Source of the DNA: JACQXX01 sp964639175
GTDB lineage: Bacteria; Acidobacteriota; Blastocatellia; Chloracidobacteriales; Chloracidobacteriaceae
Assembly: GCA_964639175.1 (NCBI GenBank)
Contig: CAZXCE010000011.1
Location: 1-37,626, forward strand
Reading direction: 5' to 3'
Length of the DNA: 37,626 nucleotides
Part shown: positions 1-6,171 of the stretch, piece after piece
Layout of the letters: every line of letters begins with the position of its first letter
Numbering within the stretch: position 1 is the first letter of the stretch
Program-made: the position numbers and the translations under genes
Notes under the pieces: generated by a model
Databases searched by the model: none
What the model saw: the letters and a program-made list of their open reading frames with translations, nothing else
Told to the model about the DNA's origin: nothing

Positions 1-1979
1 AAGGTGACACAGTTTGCGAGGGCAGCTTCAAACTGGGCCGCCAGCGTCTCACGCGAAAAGCTGGCCAGAACCGGTGGTTTTCCAAGCAAGGGGAGCAACT
101 TTGGATGACGCGTCAAATGCTGGGCAAAAAACTCGCCAGCTTCACAAAAAGATGCGGCCTCAGCCAGAGCCGTGGTTGTGAGGACTTCAGTTTGATCGGG
201 TGACAGATGCTTGCGCATGTCAGTTTCCCACGGCTTGAACTCATCTTTATGATGGACCAGTCGAGTGGTAAACCCGGACCGTGGGCCGGCTTCGGCCAGA
301 GACGAGGCGGTGTTGATTTTAGAGCGGATATCGCGCACGTAGGCGGCCCATGACGCCACCATATTTCGCAACAAGGTAAGCACGCGGGTGGGGTCACATG
401 ACCGGGCTGAAATACTTTCGAGCAGTGAGATCCACAAACTTTGTTCGGTTTGCGCAATTCCGGAATTGGGCATCGCAAACGTTTTGAGAATTGCCTGTCG
501 CAGGGCTTCTTCCGGTGTCGTGGCGATGGTGCGGCTGGTGGTTACCGGAGGGGCCGCCGATTCAGGTGAAATATCAGCAAAAATGCGTTGATAAATCGCG
601 GTGACATGGTCGCGATGACGGGCCAGGGCCAGCGCAAACATGCGTGAGGCATAGGGGCCCTGATAGCCCATCCGCCGCGCCAGCAATCCTAATTTCTCTT
701 CATCAAGTGGGATGGTATGGGTCTGAGCGCCTTGTTCCATCTGGATGCGATGTTCACAGGTGCGCAGGAATGTATAGGCTTCAGCAAGTTGGGACCGCTC
801 AGTCTCGGAGAGATGGCCTTTTTCAGCCAGCCGTTGGAGGGCAATCAAGGTTTGGGGCGAACGCAGCCAGGTATCTTTGCCGCCGTGGCACACCATCAAC
901 GCCTGGGCAATAAATTCAATTTCGCGAATGCCGCCTTTTCCAAGTTTGACATTATAGCCGCTGCTGCGTTCAGCCTGCTTGCGGTCAATCTTTTCCTTGG
1001 ACAGTCGGACATCCCGCAAGGCGACTTCGAGGGGTTCCGCCAGATAAATTGAATCCTGGATCGAATCCAGAAAATCTTGAGCAAGCTGGACATCGCCCGC
1101 CGAACCACGTGCCCGGAGCATTGCCAGACGTTCCCAGTTTTGTGCTTCATTCCGATAGTAACTGGTGGCTTCAGTCGTCGGAACCACAAGGGCTCCGTCG
1201 CGTCCGCGTGGACGTAACCGAACATCAATTCGGAAAGCAGCTCCTTCCGGTGCCGTCAATGAACCAACCATTCGCAGCAGGTTTTCAGCCAGCCGGGTGA
1301 AAAATTCACGGTTGCGCAACGACCCTTCGCCCCCACCTTCAGTTTCACCCTGTCCAGAGTATAAAAACAACAAATCAATATCTGACGAATAATTCAATTC
1401 GTGGCTGCCAAGTTTACCTAGTGAAAGGACAGCAAACGTAGCCGGTGAACTTCGTCCACGTTCATCCCGAATCATGGGTGTTCCATAGCGGGAAATCAGC
1501 GTTGAGCGACAGCGTTCAAGCGCATATCCCAGAATGACATCTGCCACATGAGAAAGCTCTTCCGTTACCTCTGAAAGCGAGCAACGGTTCAGGCAATCAC
1601 GCAAATAAATCCGGACCCACTCACGTCGTTTGAACCGCGACAACAAAACCGAAGGTTCGAGTGTGGATTGCATCACCGCCATGCGGGCCAGTTCCTGCGA
1701 CAGGTCATCACGTGATTTGGCTTCGTTTAAATGGGGTTCGCGTTCGAGCCAGGAAAGAAATTCCGGACGTTGGAGCAGTGTTTCACCAAGCCACGAACTA
1801 TAGGAACTCAAAGTCAGAATCCAGGTTAACACTTCGGGACGTTGCCAGAGGCGTTCAGCCAGCATTGGATGTTCATCAACGAGCCGCTCTGCAAATCTTC
1901 GGGCAGCGGCTTCATCAGGCAACGTTTCAACAAAAGACTCTAAGGAGGGGGGGAGGGACACGATCTTGGTAGAGCCCAT
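1..1979 (-). CDS. glnE: GlnE, glutamine synthetase adenylyltransferase/deadenylylase (partial, C-terminus beyond window)
   Basis: Bifunctional enzyme that adds and removes AMP on glutamine synthetase to tune nitrogen assimilation in the cytoplasm. The reading frame is open from an ATG at 1977-1979 to the left edge, about 659 codons. The first nucleotidyltransferase domain shows LGKLGSHELNYSSDIDLLF near residues 187-205 (catalytic acidic pair in SSDID), RLRPRGRDG near 254-262 and KLGKGGIREIEF near 345-356. These are the usual GlnE motifs. Residues from about 480 read as the linker, and the sequence is lost as the second domain begins, so the adenylylating half is outside the window. A weak GAGG lies about 8 bases before the ATG. 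No glnB or glnA is nearby. The call is firm from motif order; only the missing end is unknown. Confidence 0.93.
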   Translation of the reverse strand, partial: MGSTKIVSLPPSLESFVETLPDEAAARRFAERLVDEHPMLAERLWQRPEVLTWILTLSSYSSWLGETLLQRPEFLSWLEREPHLNEAKSRDDLSQELARMAVMQSTLEPSVLLSRFKRREWVRIYLRDCLNRCSLSEVTEELSHVADVILGYALERCRSTLISRYGTPMIRDERGRSSPATFAVLSLGKLGSHELNYSSDIDLLFLYSGQGETEGGGEGSLRNREFFTRLAENLLRMVGSLTAPEGAAFRIDVRLRPRGRDGALVVPTTEATSYYRNEAQNWERLAMLRARGSAGDVQLAQDFLDSIQDSIYLAEPLEVALRDVRLSKEKIDRKQAERSSGYNVKLGKGGIREIEFIAQALMVCHGGKDTWLRSPQTLIALQRLAEKGHLSETERSQLAEAYTFLRTCEHRIQMEQGAQTHTIPLDEEKLGLLARRMGYQGPYASRMFALALARHRDHVTAIYQRIFADISPESAAPPVTTSRTIATTPEEALRQAILKTFAMPNSGIAQTEQSLWISLLESISARSCDPTRVLTLLRNMVASWAAYVRDIRSKINTASSLAEAGPRSGFTTRLVHHKDEFKPWETDMRKHLSPDQTEVLTTTALAEAASFCEAGEFFAQHLTRHPKLLPLLGKPPVLASFSRETLAAQFEAALANCVT

Positions 1980-2175
1980 TGTGACTACCTCAACCAGTTT
2001 TGAAGATTGTATCAACTGTGCTTTGGAGTGGGGCAAAATCGAACACCAACAATACCTGAATGCTGAAAAGAACGGTAGCCGGATGACCGAAATTTTCCGA
2101 TTCAACAACTTTTGGTGGTTGGGGAAGGGCAGCAGACTGAAGAAAGCAGACTGAAGACGGCGGGCTGGAAAAACC

Positions 2176-2238
2176 GGGGCTAAGGGCTGGGGGTTGGGGG
2201 CGATTGAAGGAATGAGGGATGAAGGATGAGGGATGAAA
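2176..2238. repeat. Nine in-register heptanucleotide units between glnE and ridA-like gene
   Basis: The 284-base gap 1980-2263 upstream of glnE holds no gene I can support. Within it, 2176-2203 reads as GGGGCTA, AGGGCTG, GGGGTTG, GGGGCGA. One linking heptad (2204-2210) follows, then AATGAGG, GATGAAG, GATGAGG, GATGAAA at 2211-2238, all in one 7-base register. Just before it, a 12-base word GCAGACTGAAGA occurs at 2132 and 2146, 14 bases apart, again a multiple of seven. The pattern runs into the 3' end of the ridA-like gene, whose last codons (RAEG-stop) are made of two GGGCTGA units. The gap presumably also carries the glnE promoter, which I could not place. Confidence 0.8.
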
Positions 2239-2263
2239 GAAAACCAATGTTTCAACCCTGTCT

Positions 2264-2662
2264 TCAGCCCTCAGCCCTCATAATGGCTTCGGCTTCGATT
2301 TCAACCAGCATTTCCGGATCAATCAAACGACTGATCTCAATCATGCTGGTGGCAGGTCGAATGTCACCGAAAAATTCACCGTGGGCTTTTCCAACCTGTT
2401 CCCAGTGCTCACTGATATTGATGACATAAATCCGGGTCCGCACCACATCGTTGAGCGTGGCGCCGGCTGCCTGGAGCGCACGTTCAATGTTGCGGATGGT
2501 CTGGACTGTTTGAGCATACGGGTCACCAATGCCGACCAGTCCACCTTCGGGCGCCGTCGCCGTGGTGCCGGAGACATGGATGACTGAACCAACCCGAACG
2601 GCTCGTGAATAGCCAACGATTGGTTCCCATTTCGTACCACTGGAGATGTTTTGTCGGGACAT
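2264..2662 (-). CDS. RidA/YjgF/UK114-family protein, divergent (catalytic Arg replaced)
   Basis: Small trimeric-fold protein of the Rid family, 132 residues from ATG at 2660-2662. Classical RidA hydrolyses reactive enamines and imines formed by PLP enzymes. The family fold is clear: VGSVIHVSGTTA, then GDPYAQTVQTIRNIERALQAAG, then TRIYV and MLVEIEAEAI near the end. In classical RidA the Arg in the P-A-R-S-x-V-E-V segment binds the substrate carboxylate; here that segment reads PATSMIEIS, with Thr in place of Arg. This places it with Rid subfamilies for which imine deaminase activity is not expected. I chose the ATG with GAAG seven bases upstream; the longer TTG start at 2672-2674 lies inside the T-run of the preceding terminator. 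It sits downstream of a PLP aminotransferase, a typical Rid partner, but a terminator separates them. Confidence 0.88.
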   Translation of the reverse strand: MSRQNISSGTKWEPIVGYSRAVRVGSVIHVSGTTATAPEGGLVGIGDPYAQTVQTIRNIERALQAAGATLNDVVRTRIYVINISEHWEQVGKAHGEFFGDIRPATSMIEISRLIDPEMLVEIEAEAIMRAEG

Positions 2663-2672
2663 ATGGATCTTC

Positions 2673-2743
2673 AAAAAAAGGTACAGAGTTCAAGCTGTGG
2701 TTGATCCACTGAGTGGAAGCAAACCAAGCTTGAACTCTGTACC
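2673..2743 (-). terminator. Intrinsic terminator of the aminotransferase gene
   Basis: A perfect 16-base inverted repeat (GGTACAGAGTTCAAGC at 2680-2695 and its complement at 2728-2743) encloses a loop that can itself pair (TGGTT 2698-2702 with AACCA 2722-2726, then TCCA/TGGA). On the minus strand the stem is followed directly by seven Ts (2673-2679). This is a textbook rho-independent terminator 32 bases after the aminotransferase stop. It also implies that the ridA-like gene needs its own promoter or depends on readthrough. Confidence 0.88.
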
Positions 2744-2774
2744 GAAATCATTTTGTGACTACCCGCGGTGGTGG

Positions 2775-4139
2775 TTAGCTGACCACTTTGAGTGAAGCGG
2801 CAATGGCTTCGTCAAGGATTGAGAGCGCACAGTCAACCTGATCTTCGTCAATCACCAGAGGTGGTGAGAAGCGGATGGTTGATTCGCCAGCGCCGAGCAG
2901 GATCAGTCCCCGGTTAAAGCATTCGGTTTCAATCTGGTTGCGCAATGCGGCCCACGGGGTCATTGAAGTGAGGTCTTTGACAAATTCAATGCCGATCATC
3001 AATCCGAGGCCGCGCACGTCAGCCACGATGGTGGAATATTTTTCCTGGAGCTTGCGCAGGCCATCCATCATCCGTTGCCCCATGGCATTGGCGTTGGCCA
3101 GCAATCCATTGTTGAGCAATTCAAAGGTTTTGAGCGAAGCCGCAATCGCCACCGGATTGCCACCGAAGGTTGACGCGTGGGCGCCGACGTGCCAGTTCAT
3201 CAAATCAGCCCGGGCAATCGTGGCGCTCAAGGGGAGACCTGAGGCAATGCCTTTGGCGCTGCAAATGACATCGGGCACCACATCGTGATGTTCAATCGCA
3301 AAGAGTTTGCCGGTACGACCCATTCCGGATTGGACTTCGTCAACCACGAGCACGATGTTGTTTTCGTCAGCGATACGACGCAGTTCTTTCAGGAATTTTG
3401 ATGGCGGCACGACATATCCACCTTCACCCTGAACTGGTTCAACCACGATGGCGGCAACTTCGTCGGCTGGCACGGTGGTTTTGAAGAGGCGGTCTTCGAT
3501 CACCTTGGCGCATTCAACGTTGCAGGTTTCCGGTTGCTTGCCATAGGCACACCGCAGACAGTTGGCATAGGGGATATGCGTCACATCGAGCGCTGCACGG
3601 CCAAACCCAAGTCGCTGGGCGGATTTGCTGGCGGTCAAGGACAGGGCGCCAAATGTGCGGCCATGAAAGCTGTTGAAGAAGGCAATGTATTTTTGGCGGC
3701 GGCGGGCAAAGGCCGCAACCTTGAGTGCTGTTTCAACGGCTTCAGCCCCGGAATTGCCAAAGTGGACGCGTTTGGGGAAATCCCCTGGCGTTTCATTTTC
3801 GAGCTTTTCGGCCAGATCGGCCAGTTGTGGGTAATAAAAATCAGCGCCGGCAATGTGGACAAATTCAGCGGCCTGATCTGCAATCACTTTGACGATTTCC
3901 GGATGGGTATGACCCGTCGCCAGCACTGCCACGCCAGCGTTGAAATCAAGAAAATGGTTGCCGTCTACGTCTTCGATAATGGCGCCCCATCCGCGTTGAA
4001 TGACCAGCGGGTAGCTTCGGGTATAGCTGGGCGACACATAGCGATGGTCTTTTTCAACCACTGCTTTGGCTTTTGGGCCAGGGAGTTCGGTTTTGATGTT
4101 GGGGAGTTTGACTTGAGCTTTGTTGGCATTGGCTGACAT
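2775..4139 (-). CDS. Class III PLP-dependent aminotransferase (acetylornithine/4-aminobutyrate aminotransferase-like)
   Basis: Cytoplasmic fold-type I aminotransferase of 454 residues, normal for the family. It shows the cofactor phosphate loop GNSGAEA at 128-134, the FHGRTFGALSLT segment near 158-169, the pyridine-nitrogen Asp in VVDEVQSGMGRTG (D267), and the Schiff-base lysine K296 in CSAKGIASGLP. An N-terminal LPGPKAK element is shared with archaeal and Thermus-type relatives of broad omega-amino acid or racemase function, so the substrate (GABA, ornithine, lysine or an amino acid for racemisation) cannot be fixed from sequence. An insert at 194-210 has four cysteines (C194, C197, C206, C210) that could bind a metal. 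A strong GGAGG lies nine bases before the ATG. It is monocistronic, closed by the terminator at 2673-2743. It does not belong to a visible arginine operon. Confidence 0.92.
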   Translation of the reverse strand: MSANANKAQVKLPNIKTELPGPKAKAVVEKDHRYVSPSYTRSYPLVIQRGWGAIIEDVDGNHFLDFNAGVAVLATGHTHPEIVKVIADQAAEFVHIAGADFYYPQLADLAEKLENETPGDFPKRVHFGNSGAEAVETALKVAAFARRRQKYIAFFNSFHGRTFGALSLTASKSAQRLGFGRAALDVTHIPYANCLRCAYGKQPETCNVECAKVIEDRLFKTTVPADEVAAIVVEPVQGEGGYVVPPSKFLKELRRIADENNIVLVVDEVQSGMGRTGKLFAIEHHDVVPDVICSAKGIASGLPLSATIARADLMNWHVGAHASTFGGNPVAIAASLKTFELLNNGLLANANAMGQRMMDGLRKLQEKYSTIVADVRGLGLMIGIEFVKDLTSMTPWAALRNQIETECFNRGLILLGAGESTIRFSPPLVIDEDQVDCALSILDEAIAASLKVVS

Positions 4140-4587
4140 GAGAATTAACCTCCGTTGGATAAAAAGACAGTGAATCCTGTTTCCCCGTCACACTGCCAGT
4201 GTGGATGGATCAGGGATTCAATTCGGAACAGACCAGAGTATGGCCTGAAAGAAAAGGTTAGCGAATAAAAGCGAAGGGCAAATTTTTGGGCAGGAGGATT
4301 AATCCCCGAACAGGCCGCGCCGTTGCTGGATCGGGGCCAGTTGCACGGCGACACGGAGATGGTTGGAGTGGGCGTCAGCAAAAATATGCATGATCGGCAA
4401 AAACACAAACCAAATGAGTGGTTTTGAGATTGAGGTGTGAACGGGCAACAACTTCAGCGGCAGAAAAGGGTGAGAAGGGAAGTTGTTGCGATGATTCAAG
4501 CGAAGCATTCTTATCTGGGATAAGAAGCTGAGTGTACTAGCTTTACCGTGCAAAAAGCAAGAGGCTGCTTTGGCGAGTGAGGCTTGT
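4140..4587. promoter_or_regulatory. 448-base gap with inverted repeats upstream of the aminotransferase gene
   Basis: No supported gene lies here. Three inverted repeats are visible: CACACT-GCC-AGTGTG at 4190-4204; an 11-base perfect repeat GCAACAACTTC (4445-4455) with its complement at 4479-4489; and TTCTTATC-TGG-GATAAGAA at 4508-4526. None has a T-run on the minus strand, so they are poor terminators for the regulator gene. They could be operators or leader structures of the aminotransferase gene. A 30-codon frame at 4299-4391 (minus) is coding-like in codon use but has no ribosome binding site. Confidence 0.45.
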
Positions 4588-5259
4588 TTACGAGGGCAGC
4601 AACGTGACCTGAAAACCACAAAATCCTGACCCTTCAGACAGGGCACAGGTTCGCTCGACCCGAGCTTGAAGGGCATCGCGAACGATCCGACAATCAGTAT
4701 CGCACACTTCCTTATATTTACCTGCGATTCGAAGCACCGGGCAGTGATGAATCAACAGGCAGGATTCGGTTTTGGACGTATGCTCAGCGCGGGCCATATA
4801 GCCCATGCTGTTGAGGACATGCGAAAGTTCCTCGACTTTTTCATCAAATGATTTATTTTCCAGTGTCGGTTTGAGCTGCCGGATCAACTTGTCGGCCCGG
4901 CCTTCCAGAATATCCCGGACGGCCTGACGGCCAAACAATTGTTCAACCTGTTCAAAGATATCTACACTGAGGGTGTCGTACGCATGCGGGAAGAGTTCAT
5001 GGCCGCGCTCGGTCAAAAAGTAGAGGCTGGTTGGACGACCGCGCTCACGTTTATGAACGATTGAACAAACCAGTTCATCCCGTTCCATCACGTCCAAATG
5101 CCGACGAACATTGACACCTGATTGATCGAGTTCACGTGCCAGGTCATCAACGCTCAGTTTGCCGCGAGTTTTTAACAGGTAGAGGATTTTGCCGTGAGTA
5201 TCTTCGTGATTCAGAGTTCTTACGCGCATGATGGGCGTAACTGTACCACATGCACTCAT
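4588..5259 (-). CDS. SufR-like winged helix-turn-helix regulator with C-terminal cysteine cluster
   Basis: DNA-binding regulator of 223 residues. The N-terminal winged helix spans about 18-90 (KILYLLKTRGKLSVDDLARE, then VNVRRHLDVMERDELV, then the wing RGRPTSLYFLTERG). The C-terminal half carries cysteines C167, C173, C186, C190, C205 and C214. The C173-x12-C186 spacing and the segment VERTCALSEGSGFCGF match the SufR-like group, in which the cysteines hold an iron-sulfur cluster that sets DNA binding. That suggests sensing of iron-sulfur or redox state, but this is inference and no suf genes are in the window. The divergent neighbour is a thioredoxin-fold gene, a plausible target. Start is uncertain: ATG at 5257-5259 or the tenth codon further on (5227-5229); neither has a good ribosome binding site. 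Confidence 0.82.
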   Translation of the reverse strand: MSACGTVTPIMRVRTLNHEDTHGKILYLLKTRGKLSVDDLARELDQSGVNVRRHLDVMERDELVCSIVHKRERGRPTSLYFLTERGHELFPHAYDTLSVDIFEQVEQLFGRQAVRDILEGRADKLIRQLKPTLENKSFDEKVEELSHVLNSMGYMARAEHTSKTESCLLIHHCPVLRIAGKYKEVCDTDCRIVRDALQARVERTCALSEGSGFCGFQVTLLPS

Positions 5260-5293
5260 TGAGCCAGAACCCGCATCTCCGGTTCCTTAAACC

Positions 5294-5328
5294 GAATGAA
5301 GCATGAAGAATGAAAAACGAAGAACCCA
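5294..5328. repeat. Five heptanucleotide units in the divergent promoter region
   Basis: GAATGAA, GCATGAA, GAATGAA, AAACGAA, GAACCCA follow one another without gaps. The last two share AAACGAAGAACC with the heptad run ending at 12735, so these runs seem to be built from a shared vocabulary. The run lies between the regulator and the thioredoxin-like gene. Confidence 0.7.
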
Positions 5329-5342
5329 CTAAATATTTGTTA

Positions 5343-5376
5343 TTCAATGAGATAATCGTTTTAAAACTTCAATGAG
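5343..5376. promoter_or_regulatory. Direct repeat TTCAATGAG, possible operator
   Basis: The nonamer TTCAATGAG occurs at 5343-5351 and 5368-5376, 25 bases apart, and its complement core CTCATTGA occurs at 5255-5262 next to the regulator start. The three sites bracket the regulator/thioredoxin divergent region. A role as binding sites for the SufR-like regulator is a guess from position alone. Confidence 0.25.
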
Positions 5377-5412
5377 CCAGCTCCCACTTTGAAACCAGAA
5401 AGGATGTCACTG

Positions 5413-5970
5413 ATGGTCCGCACATATTCAACTATGGTTGAACTGGGAACCCCCGTTCCAGCTTTTTCACTCCCCTGTGTCGTAACCGGCCACACCATTT
5501 CTCCTGAAACCTTTGCCGATCAGAAAGCTTTGCTGGTGATGTTTATTTGCCAGCATTGTCCCTATGTCAAACACGTCCAGTCCGAACTGGCACACATTGG
5601 CCACGATTATGCCGGGAAGGGCCTTGGGATCGTGGCGATCAGTTCAAATGATGTCGTGAATTACCCTGATGATGCGCCTGAAAACCTCAAAGCTCAGGCC
5701 GTCGCGCTCGGGTTTACCTTCCCCTATTGCTATGACGAAACCCAGGAAGTCGCCCGTGCTTTCTCAGCCGCCTGCACACCGGATTTCTTCTTATTTGATG
5801 AAAGCCGACAGCTTGTCTACCGTGGGCAACTGGATGAAAGCCGGCCAGGAAATGAAAAACCATTGGATGGAAAAGATTTACGGGCTGCAATTGATGCTGC
5901 CCTGGCTGGGCAGCCAGTTCCGGAAGAACAAACCCCAAGCCTGGGGTGCAACATCAAGTGGAAGATCTAA
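5413..5970 (+). CDS. Thioredoxin-fold AhpC/TSA-like redox protein
   Basis: Cytoplasmic thioredoxin-fold protein of 185 residues. The N-terminus GTPVPAFSLPCV is typical of AhpC/TSA-type folds, and a CxxC active site sits in FICQHCPYVKH (C46 and C49). The C-terminal SLGCNIKWK ending is characteristic of a conserved bacterial group annotated only as thioredoxin family protein. The likely role is thiol-disulfide exchange or peroxide detoxification; the substrate is unknown. No signal peptide is seen. I chose ATG 5413 because AGAAAGG ends nine bases before it; an in-frame ATG at 5404 abuts that site and a TTG at 5389 precedes it. The gene diverges from the SufR-like regulator and is followed by a repeat-built terminator. 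Confidence 0.87.
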   Translation: MVRTYSTMVELGTPVPAFSLPCVVTGHTISPETFADQKALLVMFICQHCPYVKHVQSELAHIGHDYAGKGLGIVAISSNDVVNYPDDAPENLKAQAVALGFTFPYCYDETQEVARAFSAACTPDFFLFDESRQLVYRGQLDESRPGNEKPLDGKDLRAAIDAALAGQPVPEEQTPSLGCNIKWKI

Positions 5971-5974
5971 AATT

Positions 5975-6080
5975 GGGGCTGAAGACATCGGGCTCAGGGG
6001 ATTGAACCTGCTTTCTTCAGCCCTGAGCCCTGAGCCCTGAGCCCTGGTTTTTTCAGCCCCAGGCCCAAAGTCTTCAGCCC
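5975..6080 (+). terminator. Terminator-like hairpin built on heptad repeats
   Basis: GGGCTCAGGG at 5990-5999 is the exact complement of CCCTGAGCCC, which recurs at 6021, 6028 and 6035 because CAGCCCT and three GAGCCCT units stand in tandem at 6018-6045. The last register is followed by a T-run (6047-6053), giving an intrinsic terminator for the thioredoxin-like gene with three alternative pairings. A wider inverted repeat (GGGGCTGAAGA at 5975-5985 with TCTTCAGCCC at 6071-6080) encloses it. Confidence 0.65.
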
Positions 6081-6171
6081 AAATGAAAGTGTTCACGCTT
6101 GTTTCACACCCATCCTCTAAGGTAGAGTCCCTGGTTTCGATTTTAGCCGTTTTGTGTTTCTGTGGTTTGCC

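Noticed and set aside
2176..2238. CRISPR array
   Set aside because: Units are 7 bases with no spacers, and no cas genes are present.
3534..4136. 200-codon plus-strand frame over the aminotransferase
   Set aside because: It is the opposite-strand shadow of a gene with clear motifs and has no family features.
4299..4391. 30-codon small frame before the aminotransferase
   Set aside because: Codon use looks coding, but there is no ribosome binding site and no family; noted in the gap entry only.
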